This document shows, piece by piece, positions 32,687 through 40,205 of a stretch of 64,000 nt of DNA. This DNA comes from a virus, in IMG/VR virus record IMGVR_UViG_3300047170_000049, positions 95,289 to 159,288 of that record; one strand, given 5' to 3'. Made by a program: the position numbers and the translations under genes. Every line of letters starts with the position of its first letter. Positions within the stretch are counted from its first letter, which is position 1. The notes under the pieces are model-generated. The model was not told where the DNA came from and ran no database searches. It saw nothing but the letters and a program-made list of their open reading frames with translations.

Positions 32687-32942
32687 CGCAGTATTTTATC
32701 TAGAGCAAAAGAGGCTTTGGGTTGTGACTAGCGTCTTTCAAAATACCGTATCTGGTCCGTGGATGTATCGCATACGCGAGGAATACGTTCCAGGGTTTGC
32801 ACTAGTGAATCGTAAGCATGAATTTGTTAAACAAGCCTTAGAGCAAGATGAGTTTAATAAAACTTATAAGACTGCAATCTTAAAGAACGGCTCATACAAC
32901 GTCGCAGATGTTTTAAGTTTAGCAGACACACTTTTTGGGTGA
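32658..32942 (+). CDS. Hypothetical SH3-like protein, 94 aa
   Basis: LKENDAVFYLEQKRLWVVTS is laid out like the KxGDxV module with variant residues. The end (NVADVLSLADTLFG) is a loose form of the shared C-terminal helix. It overlaps the preceding gene by 29 nt. Confidence 0.5.
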   Translation: MKSPKLKENDAVFYLEQKRLWVVTSVFQNTVSGPWMYRIREEYVPGFALVNRKHEFVKQALEQDEFNKTYKTAILKNGSYNVADVLSLADTLFG

Positions 32943-32945
32943 CAT

Positions 32946-33194
32946 ATGGCTTTAGGACCTTTTAGATGGAATCAAGCATACAATAATCAATCTGCATTCT
33001 ACGATGTCCTTAGTGCAAATTATCGCACTAGTTGGCAGACTGATAAGCAGATACTACAAAACCCCACTGGAGTAAATACTGCTCAGGCGCTAGAGGCTAT
33101 TTGCAGAACACTTGCAGAAATTACTGAGCTTATAGAAACAAATCAATTCAGTGAGGCTGAACTGCAACTGGCCCAACTTCTCTATAAAAAATGA
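32946..33194 (+). CDS. Mini-protein with shared C-terminal helix, 82 aa
   Basis: The N-terminal 55 residues are Asn/Gln-rich and unlike the SH3-like members. The end, FSEAELQLAQLLYKK, is a clear copy of the shared tail (compare LTPEELALAKLLF at 61267). This shows the tail is a mobile module separate from the KxGD part. It overlaps the next gene by 4 nt. Confidence 0.55.
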   Translation: MALGPFRWNQAYNNQSAFYDVLSANYRTSWQTDKQILQNPTGVNTAQALEAICRTLAEITELIETNQFSEAELQLAQLLYKK

Positions 33195-33421
33195 GAGATT
33201 TTAAAGAAGGCGACTTCGTGCAAACGAGCGCCACCAGTGACATCTTCTATAAGATTATCTCTGTTAAATACTACGAAGACCTGTTAGCTGAAAACGAAGT
33301 AGTCCTACTTCGTTTAGATAATTACATGACAATCAACATACCTCTATTCGCTTTTAACACCACGTCGTGGCGTCCTGTCACACAAGAACAAAAAGAATTT
33401 TTATCTTTACTATTTTCTTAA
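33191..33421 (+). CDS. Mini-protein family member: KEGDFV module with shared C-terminal helix, 76 aa
   Basis: RDFKEGDFVQTSATSDIFYK is the SH3-like module and VTQEQKEFLSLLFS the tail. It is the last gene before the 170-nt control region at 33422-33591. Confidence 0.6.
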   Translation: MRDFKEGDFVQTSATSDIFYKIISVKYYEDLLAENEVVLLRLDNYMTINIPLFAFNTTSWRPVTQEQKEFLSLLFS

Positions 33422-33524
33422 ATCGGTTATTATTAGGTCATGCCTAGTTAATACGGTGCTGGGTTTGGCATAACTACTTGATTTGACTACACTTTAAAAA
33501 TCGAAAATAAAGTTACTTATTTCC

Positions 33525-33551
33525 TAAAGTTTTTAACGGTTATGCCGAAGA
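33525..33551 (+). promoter_or_regulatory. Sigma-28 (FliA)-type promoter of the MoxR-like gene
   Basis: TAAAGTTT (33525-33532), 11 nt, then GCCGAAGA (33544-33551). The enterobacterial FliA consensus is TAAAGTTT-N11-GCCGATAA, so the -35 is perfect and the -10 matches at six of eight positions. TTATTTCC precedes it, as at 62361. The start codon follows about 40 nt later. Confidence 0.7.
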
Positions 33552-33591
33552 GATATTGAAAGTTGAAACTTAATCTTTAAAGGAGTAGTTA

Positions 33592-34758
33592 ATGAATATC
33601 AACACATTTAAGAAAGCCGTCCCGTTCCTGTTCAAAGCGGAAGTGGTGCCCTTTGTTTGGGGTCCTGCAGGCGTAGGTAAAACCACTGCGATGAGACAAG
33701 TGGCCGAGGAACTTGGCTACGGTCTTATTGTGTTCCATTTGGGTCAAATGGGCGACGTAGGTGATTTGATTGGTTTGCCTGACATTGTGTACGAAACTGA
33801 CCCAGAAAAGATTAAAGCTGGTAATGGCAAACGTAAGGGTTACACTACGTTCATGCCTCCAGAATGGGTGCCCACTGAAGGTAAGTGGATTATCTTCTTT
33901 GACGAATTGAACCGCGCACGCCGTGACTTGCTCCAAGCCGTGTTCCAACTTATCCTTGAGCGCCGCACACACTCCATTGAGTTACCTCCTGAAACACGCT
34001 TAGTGGCCGCTGGTAACCCTAACACGGATGAATTCACCGTCACGGACATTACCGACGGAGCTTTCATGGACCGTTTTTGCCACATTAAATTGACATCAGA
34101 AACTGGCGAATGGTTAGAGTTTGCTAAGAAGAGCGCATACGCTCCTGAAGTTATTGGGTTCATTCAACAGAACTATAATAGCCTTGGTAACGATATGCCA
34201 GCTTTTGACCTGGAACGTAAGCCTTCACCCCGCTCATGGGATGCAGTCTCACGCTTGGTCAAGACTGAAATTGACACTGACCTTCTCCTAGACCTTGCCA
34301 CTGGACTATTAGGCGTTGCCCCTGCCACCGCGTTCATTGAACACATTAAGAACGCTGAGAAGCCAGTTAAGGCCGAAGAAGTGCTAAACAATTTTAGCGT
34401 TGTTAAAGCCACCATAACCCGCTTTAGCGACCCTTTGAACCCAAGACAGGACTTGCTCAAGGTTACGATTGATGACCTCTTAAAGCTCCTTGAGACGCAA
34501 AAGAGCGTTAGTTCTGCCCAGGTCCATAACGTTGTTGACTTCTTCATGACCATTCCCCTTGAAATGGCCTTCTTTGCCTCCAAAACCTTGTTCACAATCC
34601 AGGATTGGATGAAGCACATGGTAGCCCGTAAAGACTTTATTGCTCACCTTGATGGAGTTAAACCCATGAAGGATAAGCTCAAAAAGCTTGAAGCAGAAAG
34701 AATTGCGCAAGAGGCTGAAAAGAATAAGCTTTCTGGTGGCACCGATTCTGGTATTTAA
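33592..34758 (+). CDS. MoxR-family AAA+ ATPase
   Basis: 388 aa. Walker A GPAGVGKTTA is at 24-33, Walker B IIFFDELNRARRD near 101-110, a sensor-like LVAAGNPNTDEFT and a GAFMDRFCH segment. This is the MoxR/CbbQ pattern. Such ATPases act with VWA-domain partners to remodel or activate client proteins, and a VWA protein is the very next gene. The pair has its own sigma-28-type promoters. A KNKLSGGTDSG tail ends the protein. Clients are unknown. Confidence 0.85.
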   Translation: MNINTFKKAVPFLFKAEVVPFVWGPAGVGKTTAMRQVAEELGYGLIVFHLGQMGDVGDLIGLPDIVYETDPEKIKAGNGKRKGYTTFMPPEWVPTEGKWIIFFDELNRARRDLLQAVFQLILERRTHSIELPPETRLVAAGNPNTDEFTVTDITDGAFMDRFCHIKLTSETGEWLEFAKKSAYAPEVIGFIQQNYNSLGNDMPAFDLERKPSPRSWDAVSRLVKTEIDTDLLLDLATGLLGVAPATAFIEHIKNAEKPVKAEEVLNNFSVVKATITRFSDPLNPRQDLLKVTIDDLLKLLETQKSVSSAQVHNVVDFFMTIPLEMAFFASKTLFTIQDWMKHMVARKDFIAHLDGVKPMKDKLKKLEAERIAQEAEKNKLSGGTDSGI

Positions 34759-34761
34759 TCC

Positions 34762-34788
34762 TAAAGTTTTATAGGGAAATACCGAATA
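34762..34788 (+). promoter_or_regulatory. Sigma-28-type promoter of the VWA gene
   Basis: TAAAGTTT (34762-34769), 11 nt, ACCGAATA (34781-34788). The spacing is identical to the other five sites. It starts 4 nt after the MoxR-like stop codon and gives a leader of about 80 nt that holds two hairpins. Confidence 0.65.
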
Positions 34789-34808
34789 TTAGAATGCAAC
34801 TGACACTA

Positions 34809-34843
34809 GCTCTATGGATGGAGCGTACCCCAAGGATGGGGTA
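34809..34843 (+). promoter_or_regulatory. Twin hairpin in mRNA leader, CsrA/RsmA-type binding site candidate
   Basis: Two adjacent hairpins each expose a six-base ANGGAU loop: GCTCT-ATGGAT-GGAGC (34809-34824) and TACCCC-AAGGAT-GGGGTA (34826-34843). The two GGA triplets are 18 nt apart. CsrA/RsmA dimers bind ANGGA in hairpin loops, with pairs of sites at about this spacing. The ribosome site (GAGGGG) is some 20 nt downstream. This suggests post-transcriptional control of the VWA gene, or a decoy, and is inferred from sequence alone. Confidence 0.5.
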
Positions 34844-34875
34844 AATCGAGACCGCCAAAACAATGAGGGGTTAAA

Positions 34876-36054
34876 ATGATAGACGAAGCAATCATGTACC
34901 TAATCCAAAACAAGCCGTTCTACGCTCACTTGGTTATGGGGATGCGCAAAGAGTTTACTGACCGCGTTCCTACCGCTGGCGTGAACATCACGGACAAGGT
35001 TAATTTGTTGATTAACCCTAACTTCTGGAAGTCAATGAATGCCATAGAGCAAGCTGCCATTCTTGAGCACGAATGCTTGCATGTGGTCATGAATCACTTC
35101 AAACGCCGTGAGCACCGCAAACCCCGTCTTTACAACATTGCAGCGGACATGGCCATTAACGAATATATTAAAGGTCTTCCCAAAGAAATTAAAATCTTGG
35201 ATAAAAAAGGCAATCCAGTTATTAACTCTAAGACTGGTGAACAGGTTACAGGCAAAACTGTATTCCCTGCCGACTACCAACTGCCTTCACGACAAACTTC
35301 TGAGTTTTACTATGAAGAGCTTCAAAAACAACAAAATGATAAACAAAAGAGCGAAGGTGAGCCAGAATATCAACCTGGCGGTGACACCATTGATGACCAT
35401 GATTGCTGGGATGAAAGCATTGATAATGACGAGGTTATTGAAGAGAAAATCAAGAACCTAGTTAAGCCTGCAATGGAAGAAGCGCGTAAAGCTGGTAATA
35501 TGCCTTCAGAAATTTCTAAGCTGATTGACCGCTTATTCCACAAACCTAAAGACTGGCGTAAAGACCTCCAGAAGTTTGCAGCTAAGACCACTGAAGTTAT
35601 TGGCGATACATCACGCAAAGTGCGTAACCGCCGATATGGAATCATCTTCCCTGGTTATGTTAAGAAAGAAAAACTCCGCTTGGTTGTGGCCGTAGACACT
35701 TCAGGTTCAGTGAGCCAAGAAGAGCAAACCCAGTTCATGGCCGAGATTCACAAAATTCACCAACAAGGCGCTACCGTGTTTATCATGGAAGCCGATGCAG
35801 CGGTTCACGCCGTATATGAATACGACCCTAAGAAGCCCATTAAGTTTAAGGGTGGTGGTGGAACTGCATTTGGTCCAGTATTTGAAAAAGCTACCGAGCT
35901 TAACCCAGATGGTCTTATTTACATGACCGACGGTGATGACTGGGGTCCAGAAGCCAAGAAGCCAGCTTATCCGGTTATGTGGGCTCTTCTCCGTGGACGC
36001 GATGTGCGCTACAAATGGGGTTCAAAAACTTTCATTGATGTGAAGAAAAAATGA
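34876..36054 (+). CDS. VWA-domain protein with N-terminal metallopeptidase-like domain
   Basis: 392 aa. The N-terminal domain has HECLH at 65-69 (HExxH zinc motif) in the context ILEHECLHVVMNHF, followed by NIAADMAINEYI, as in DUF2201-type putative metallopeptidases. An acidic linker follows. The C-terminal VWA domain has the MIDAS motif VAVDTSGSVS (near 274) with later GGGGTAF and YMTDGDD elements. It forms a natural pair with the MoxR-like ATPase upstream. It could be a chaperone-like complex or a regulated protease; the role in phage growth is not known. Confidence 0.82.
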   Translation: MIDEAIMYLIQNKPFYAHLVMGMRKEFTDRVPTAGVNITDKVNLLINPNFWKSMNAIEQAAILEHECLHVVMNHFKRREHRKPRLYNIAADMAINEYIKGLPKEIKILDKKGNPVINSKTGEQVTGKTVFPADYQLPSRQTSEFYYEELQKQQNDKQKSEGEPEYQPGGDTIDDHDCWDESIDNDEVIEEKIKNLVKPAMEEARKAGNMPSEISKLIDRLFHKPKDWRKDLQKFAAKTTEVIGDTSRKVRNRRYGIIFPGYVKKEKLRLVVAVDTSGSVSQEEQTQFMAEIHKIHQQGATVFIMEADAAVHAVYEYDPKKPIKFKGGGGTAFGPVFEKATELNPDGLIYMTDGDDWGPEAKKPAYPVMWALLRGRDVRYKWGSKTFIDVKKK

Positions 36055-36389
36055 GCTACCGTACCTTCACTTTAGAAGATGTTATAGAGCAAAAAATTTT
36101 CATGAAAGACGGGGTGGCTTACAAAGCCATTGCGTTTTGCGAACACCCTACAATTATTCTTGAAAATATCAAGACGGGTGAGCAGGAGCATCATGTGGTT
36201 CATTGCTTGAATATTCAGGCTTTCAAGCCACTAGGCCCATGTAGAGATTGTGGCGGCACCGGCAAGACCCATTATTGGGGCAGACCTGATGATGAAATGC
36301 AATGCCAATTTTGTAAAGGCGTTGGTGAGATTTTAAATTCAGAAGATTTGCGAGATTACTTTAAACTTAGGAAGCTTCTCCGTGGATAA
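36051..36389 (+). CDS. Mini-protein: SH3-like part, DnaJ-type zinc finger and shared tail, 112 aa
   Basis: About 60 N-terminal residues look beta-rich (MKDGVAYKAIAFCEHPTII). CRDCGGTG and CQFCKGVG form a DnaJ-type CxxCxGxG pair. The end, LNSEDLRDYFKLRKLLRG, is the shared C-terminal helix. It combines all three module types and so links the zinc and KxGD subfamilies. It overlaps the VWA gene by 4 nt. Confidence 0.65.
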   Translation: MSYRTFTLEDVIEQKIFMKDGVAYKAIAFCEHPTIILENIKTGEQEHHVVHCLNIQAFKPLGPCRDCGGTGKTHYWGRPDDEMQCQFCKGVGEILNSEDLRDYFKLRKLLRG

Positions 36390-36552
36390 ATGTGGCGATT
36401 GTGGTGGGCAAGGCTGGTATGCAGTTCATCAAGGTTTTGACCCACCAGAGCAAGTACAATGTGAATTATGTGAAGGGTTTGGTGAAATCCTAACCCCCGA
36501 GGAAATGGGTCGTTACCTGCAACTGTGTGACATACTATATGGAAGTGTGTAA
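36382..36552 (+). CDS. DnaJ-type zinc mini-protein with shared tail, 56 aa
   Basis: It starts with GTG inside the end of the previous gene. CGDCGGQG and CELCEGFG form the zinc pair, and LTPEEMGRYLQLCDILYG is the tail. It closely resembles its neighbours at 36051, 36539 and 37256, so the cluster arose by tandem duplication. Confidence 0.6.
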   Translation: MDKCGDCGGQGWYAVHQGFDPPEQVQCELCEGFGEILTPEEMGRYLQLCDILYGSV

Positions 36553-36715
36553 AGCCTGTGATGGTCGTGGCATTATACAACGGGAAGTGTTTACTTATCA
36601 CCCACCCGCATGGGAAGAAGAACAGTGCGAACCTTGTTACGGCACCGGAATGGCCTTCTTAACTGAAGAAGAGTATGAGAATTACATCACACTTTGGAGA
36701 ATTTTGAATGAATAA
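36539..36715 (+). CDS. DnaJ-type zinc mini-protein with shared tail, 58 aa
   Basis: The ATG at 36539 is chosen; a GTG four codons earlier is possible. CKACDGRG and CEPCYGTG form the zinc pair, and LTEEEYENYITLWRILNE is the tail, nearly the same as the ISNEEYALWKILNE end of the gene at 63404. It overlaps both neighbours. Confidence 0.6.
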   Translation: MEVCKACDGRGIIQREVFTYHPPAWEEEQCEPCYGTGMAFLTEEEYENYITLWRILNE

Positions 36716-37259
36716 TTTAAAAGGCCAAAGATTTGGTCGATTAAAGGTCATTTCCAGGTCCACGAACGCATCTAGACGCGTCACCTGGTTATGTCAATGT
36801 GATTGCGGTAAGAACAAAATAATTAATGCGTCTAATTTAACTACAGGACGGTCCGCATCTTGTGGGTGCTTAAGAGTAGAAATATCGAAAAAGAAATTAA
36901 AAGCTGTTAAAAGAACCAAATTTGATAAAGGCGAATCTTCATTAAACGTGGTATTTTACAGATATAAGTACCAAGCGAAACGAAGAGGTATTGAGTTTAA
37001 TCTGACTAGAGACCAGTTTAAGGTTTTAACTAAAGAAGTGTGTCATTATTGTGGAGTATTGCCTGAAAAATCATTTAAAGGCCATCGTTCTAACGGCGAA
37101 TATGTATATAATGGAATTGACCGTATCAATTCTGATAAAGATTATACCCTGGATAATGTAGTCCCGTGCTGCGAAACATGCAATAAAGCTAAACTGCATC
37201 TATCCTATGATATTTTCTTAAATTGGGTGCGACGCATTGCACGGTATCAAGCGATATGA
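36708..37259 (+). CDS. HNH homing-type endonuclease
   Basis: 183 aa. The N-terminal domain has GQRFGRLKVISRS and WLCQCDCGKNK with SCGC, the AP2-associated zinc fold of phage HNH enzymes. The nuclease core is CHYCG, then NGIDRINSDKDYTLDNVVP with CCETCNKAK (ββα-metal). It probably cuts DNA at a specific site to spread its own gene. It sits inside the tandem array of DnaJ-type mini-genes, overlapping one at its start and another at its end, so it looks like a free-standing homing insertion. Confidence 0.85.
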   Translation: MNNLKGQRFGRLKVISRSTNASRRVTWLCQCDCGKNKIINASNLTTGRSASCGCLRVEISKKKLKAVKRTKFDKGESSLNVVFYRYKYQAKRRGIEFNLTRDQFKVLTKEVCHYCGVLPEKSFKGHRSNGEYVYNGIDRINSDKDYTLDNVVPCCETCNKAKLHLSYDIFLNWVRRIARYQAI

Positions 37260-37417
37260 GTAGTCCCTGCGATACTTGCGGTGGTTACGGCGAACACTAT
37301 GCCCCTGATGTATCAAAACCAGTATTGATAACCTGCTATGATTGCGACGGGACTGGATATGAGTTTACCCAGCAAGAAATGGAAGACTACTTAAAGCTGA
37401 AAAAAATCTTAGAATAA
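37256..37417 (+). CDS. DnaJ-type zinc mini-protein with shared tail, 53 aa
   Basis: The ATG at 37256 overlaps the stop of the HNH gene. CDTCGGYG and CYDCDGTG form the zinc pair, and FTQQEMEDYLKLKKILE is the tail. Fourth member of the array, separated from the other three by the HNH gene. Confidence 0.6.
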   Translation: MSSPCDTCGGYGEHYAPDVSKPVLITCYDCDGTGYEFTQQEMEDYLKLKKILE

Positions 37418-37428
37418 CTTTAAAACTT

Positions 37429-37438
37429 ATGATATATT
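37429..37438 (+). promoter_or_regulatory. Putative promoter, GATATA class
   Basis: ATGATATATT with an AT-rich upstream tract, about 20 nt before the lipoprotein ATG; CTTAAGGAG follows at 37443-37451 as ribosome site. It is like the GTGATATA sites with A in place of the first G. Confidence 0.4.
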
Positions 37439-37458
37439 AAAACTTAAGGAGCATAACG

Positions 37459-37686
37459 ATGAAATTTTTAACTTTGTTCATTTTGCTAGCCGCATTAATT
37501 TCCACTGCCTGTACCGAGCGCACACCATATGGCCCTTGCATTGGTGCTTTTGATGATAAAGACGCTAAGGTGATTTACAAGCCAAGTGTTAAGAATATTG
37601 TAATAGGAATTATCTTCTCAGAAACCATTGTGGTCCCTGCCGTAGTGCTTTTATCCGAGACCGTTTGTCCCATTGGAAACAAATAA
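37459..37686 (+). CDS. Small lipoprotein, 75 aa
   Basis: The signal FLTLFILLAALISTAC ends in a lipobox (ISTAC; Cys18). A second hydrophobic stretch (IVIGIIFSETIVVPAVVLL) near 47-65 may span or pack in a membrane. The function is unknown. It has its own putative promoter. Confidence 0.6.
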   Translation: MKFLTLFILLAALISTACTERTPYGPCIGAFDDKDAKVIYKPSVKNIVIGIIFSETIVVPAVVLLSETVCPIGNK

Positions 37687-37696
37687 GGAGTTACTC

Positions 37697-38017
37697 ATGA
37701 CACGACTTTTATATAAATCAAACGATACTGGCCTTTTGGCTGCAAAGCAAATCATCACCCTTAAAGATGGTCGCAAAACCACCGTCTTGATTGACTCCAA
37801 TGCCCTTGAATTTAATGTGGTTGATATTGCTGATGCTACCATTTTAGCAGGTGGAACGGCCAAGAGTCTCCGCGAAGTTAAGTATGCGGCGCGAAAGACC
37901 TTACTGGAGCTTGGTGCAGATATTGGCATTGAAGTAAAGTCTGCCGTTAAGAAGTTTAATAACCTTATGAAGTCCGAGGGTTCAGGTGATACAGCTAGTA
38001 ACGAATCTTCTAATTAA
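37697..38017 (+). CDS. Hypothetical protein, 106 aa
   Basis: The ATG at 37697 is chosen because AAGGAG precedes it; the open frame continues upstream over the lipoprotein end. A small alpha/beta protein (AKQIITLKDGRKTTVLIDSN) with a polar Ser-rich end. Not recognised. Confidence 0.6.
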   Translation: MTRLLYKSNDTGLLAAKQIITLKDGRKTTVLIDSNALEFNVVDIADATILAGGTAKSLREVKYAARKTLLELGADIGIEVKSAVKKFNNLMKSEGSGDTASNESSN

Positions 38018-38483
38018 GTTCTGCGAGAAGACTGGCCGCGTGTTCAACATCACGGGCACTGGTGCAGATACGGATGTGTACTTAATACGGTATTACGTCA
38101 TTAGAAGCAAGTATTTTAACTTTTTCATTCATAAGTTCTTGCGTAGTGACCGTGATGATTTGCATGACCACCCATGGAACTTTGGAACGTATGTGGTTAA
38201 GGGTGGTTACACTGAACAAAACCTTAACCCTTATACGGGTAAGGTTGACTTATTCCCTAAAGAACGTAGCGTAAATAAGAACCGATGGGCCACGCGCAAG
38301 GCTGAAGCAGTTCATCGCGTTGTTGTAGATAAAGAGCTTACGGTAGACCAACAAGACCAAGCTACGATTACCCTATGCTTAACTGGCCGTACACGCCGTG
38401 AATGGGGTTTTATCAAAAATGGACAATGGATTAACTGGAAGAAATATTTAGGTCTTCCCGATGACACTGGGAGTAGAGGATAA
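37986..38483 (+). CDS. Cupin-like protein with HDHPW motif, 165 aa
   Basis: It starts with GTG inside the preceding gene. RDDLHDHPWNFGTYVVKGGY is characteristic of a small cupin-like family found in phages and bacteria; the histidines could bind metal. Mainly beta-strand and basic. The biochemical role is unknown. Confidence 0.6.
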   Translation: MIQLVTNLLIKFCEKTGRVFNITGTGADTDVYLIRYYVIRSKYFNFFIHKFLRSDRDDLHDHPWNFGTYVVKGGYTEQNLNPYTGKVDLFPKERSVNKNRWATRKAEAVHRVVVDKELTVDQQDQATITLCLTGRTRREWGFIKNGQWINWKKYLGLPDDTGSRG

Positions 38484-38484
38484 T

Positions 38485-38634
38485 ATGAAAGTTGACGACC
38501 AACATCAAAAAGTACAAATCACCCTAACATTTGCAGAAGCTGAAAAACTCTGGGTTATTCTTGTTGACTCAATGGATGATACAAGTTTTGCCAAAAAATT
38601 GACTGACAAGCTTAATGAGTATTTGAACACATGA
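38485..38634 (+). CDS. Hypothetical protein, 49 aa
   Basis: The short frame begins 1 nt after the cupin-like stop and overlaps the UDG-like start (ATGA). Its product contains FAEAEKLWVILVDSMDDTSF, a helical sequence that looks coding. Not recognised. Confidence 0.5.
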   Translation: MKVDDQHQKVQITLTFAEAEKLWVILVDSMDDTSFAKKLTDKLNEYLNT

Positions 38635-39026
38635 AAACCGTATTAGTTGTAGGGCGAAACCCTTCACAATTAAATACCGACCCAAGGATTCCCTTCATTG
38701 GTGCAAAGTGCCGCAAGACCCTTGCCCTATGGATTGGCGAGTTGCATGTTCCCTACCAGTTCCTGTTCGTAAATGCGATTGACGAAGTGGATGCGGTTTT
38801 CAATAGCGATACGATTCACGATGCCGCTTGCAAGCTTATTTGTGAGAAGTACGACGCTCAAGCCGATAAGGTTATTGTTTTAGGTAATGATGCTGAGAAG
38901 GCGGCTAAGGCTGCCAAGACGGATTACTTTAAGCTTCCACACCCAAGCGGTCGTAACCGCAAGCTGAACGATAAAAGATTCATCTCACGCGAACTTAAAA
39001 AGTGCAGGGAGTATTTAGTAAAATAA
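38631..39026 (+). CDS. Uracil-DNA glycosylase-superfamily protein, 131 aa
   Basis: Motif A-like VVGRNPSQLN at about 6-15 and motif B-like LPHPSGRNRKL near 102-112 are the two active-site loops of the UDG fold. It is shorter than typical Ung (about 220 aa), closer to the compact SMUG/MUG-like branch. It might excise uracil or another altered base from host or phage DNA, or act as a thymine/uracil sensor; note the dUTPase at 11356. The activity is inferred from motifs only. Confidence 0.6.
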   Translation: MKTVLVVGRNPSQLNTDPRIPFIGAKCRKTLALWIGELHVPYQFLFVNAIDEVDAVFNSDTIHDAACKLICEKYDAQADKVIVLGNDAEKAAKAAKTDYFKLPHPSGRNRKLNDKRFISRELKKCREYLVK

Positions 39027-39505
39027 TGGAATTAGTTCTTTATCCAAACCCGATTTTGAGCACCCCAACAGAACCTGTCACGGAGTTCAATGAAGAGCTT
39101 CATAAGGCTTTGGATGAGATGGTGCCCATAATGGACAAGCACGATGGTATTGGACTAAGCGCAAACCAAGTGGGCATCAGCAAAAGTTTTTTCATCATGC
39201 GCGACCTTAAAGGCAAGCTTTGGGAAATTATTAACCCCAAGATTGTCCGTGTAGATGGGGTCCAGTGCTCACTTAAGGAAGGATGCTTAAGCCTCCCTGG
39301 TGTTAAAGCTGAAATTCCTAGACCCGAACAGCTTACAATAGAGTTTCAAGACCGTAATGGATACGAGATGAAGATTGGTGCATGGGGCATTGAAGCCGTG
39401 TGCATCTCCCACGAGATAGACCATCTTTTAGGTATCTTCTTTATGGAAAAATTAAGCCGCCAAGCTAGAAGAGCGGCGTTAAGAGAGGCAGGAAAGAATG
39501 AGTAA
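39026..39505 (+). CDS. def: Peptide deformylase
   Basis: 159 aa, with the ATG overlapping the previous stop. All three PDF motifs are intact: GIGLSANQ (41-48), EGCLS (85-89, Cys87 a metal ligand) and HEIDH (129-133). It removes the formyl group from new proteins. Phage deformylases are known from marine cyanophages, where they are thought to favour turnover of particular host proteins. No other translation factor is close by. Confidence 0.93.
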   Translation: MELVLYPNPILSTPTEPVTEFNEELHKALDEMVPIMDKHDGIGLSANQVGISKSFFIMRDLKGKLWEIINPKIVRVDGVQCSLKEGCLSLPGVKAEIPRPEQLTIEFQDRNGYEMKIGAWGIEAVCISHEIDHLLGIFFMEKLSRQARRAALREAGKNE

Positions 39506-39824
39506 AGACGCACATTATCACCCACACATTATTGGTGCTTTCAAGTCCACTGGTATGGAATACAACCAATGGGCCAAAGACTTCCACGCTTGGTTCATCA
39601 AAGACTTCATTCAAACTCACCCAAATATTGCCTTGGACTTTGATATGCAAGCTCACATGGCCGACATTGATGGAACGCAGCTTGAAGTGCTGGACGTGGT
39701 TGAGTTTAGCGAAGTTTTCACTTTGCACGTTTTAATTGAGCTTTACTACTCCACCAAGGGCTTAAGCACGGACACACCTCCAGATGAACCTAAAACCAAA
39801 AAGAACTTGAGGTTAATGCAATGA
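39498..39824 (+). CDS. Hypothetical protein, 108 aa
   Basis: Not recognised. A His-rich start (DAHYHPHIIGAF) is followed by an aromatic-rich helical part (NQWAKDFHAWFIKDFIQTH) and an acidic middle. It overlaps the deformylase gene by 8 nt and the next small gene by 4 nt. Confidence 0.6.
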   Translation: MSKDAHYHPHIIGAFKSTGMEYNQWAKDFHAWFIKDFIQTHPNIALDFDMQAHMADIDGTQLEVLDVVEFSEVFTLHVLIELYYSTKGLSTDTPPDEPKTKKNLRLMQ

Positions 39825-39949
39825 CAAAACCTAGCACTCCTACAAAAATATTGGTATTTAGCTACTTAGCCATTTTAATTGGGTTTGCGTTTTATCTTTC
39901 ACATACGCAGCCTACCCAAGCAGAGGTTACAAGTGAGCATACTAAGTAA
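39821..39949 (+). CDS. Small membrane protein, 42 aa
   Basis: The ATG overlaps the previous stop. One hydrophobic helix (ILVFSYLAILIGFAFYL) is followed by a polar tail (SHTQPTQAEVTSEH). The function is unknown. Its end overlaps the start of the next gene by 17 nt. Confidence 0.5.
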   Translation: MTKPSTPTKILVFSYLAILIGFAFYLSHTQPTQAEVTSEHTK

Positions 39950-40205
39950 AACCGTAGTTGAAGCCATGAAAGCTGGCACGGACCTGGGCCTTATTCGCTC
40001 ACACGAGACCTTGCGTGCTGAAGTTGAGCGACTTACGGAGCTTAATGAGAAATTAGTGGCAGCGGCTAAATTGGGTTATGATGCGGCAGAAGGTCATATC
40101 CATGCGTTTGTTGAGACCCCAGAAGATAAGGCTGACTGCTTAGAAGAGATTGAGCCCATTAAACAAGTATTAAATGAGGTAAAACCAGATGGCGAAGAAT
40201 TATAA
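39933..40205 (+). CDS. Hypothetical helical protein, 90 aa
   Basis: A GTG at 39933 with AGAGG 6 nt upstream is the likely start; the frame is open earlier but without a ribosome site, and an ATG eleven codons later is the alternative. Charged and helical (HETLRAEVERLTELNEKLVA) with an acidic end. Not recognised. Confidence 0.5.
   Translation: MSILSKTVVEAMKAGTDLGLIRSHETLRAEVERLTELNEKLVAAAKLGYDAAEGHIHAFVETPEDKADCLEEIEPIKQVLNEVKPDGEEL

Noticed and set aside
33440-33470. T7-like promoter from the TAATACG word
   Set aside because: Only the first seven bases match; the rest of the T7 consensus is absent at all sites and no single-subunit RNA polymerase gene is seen.
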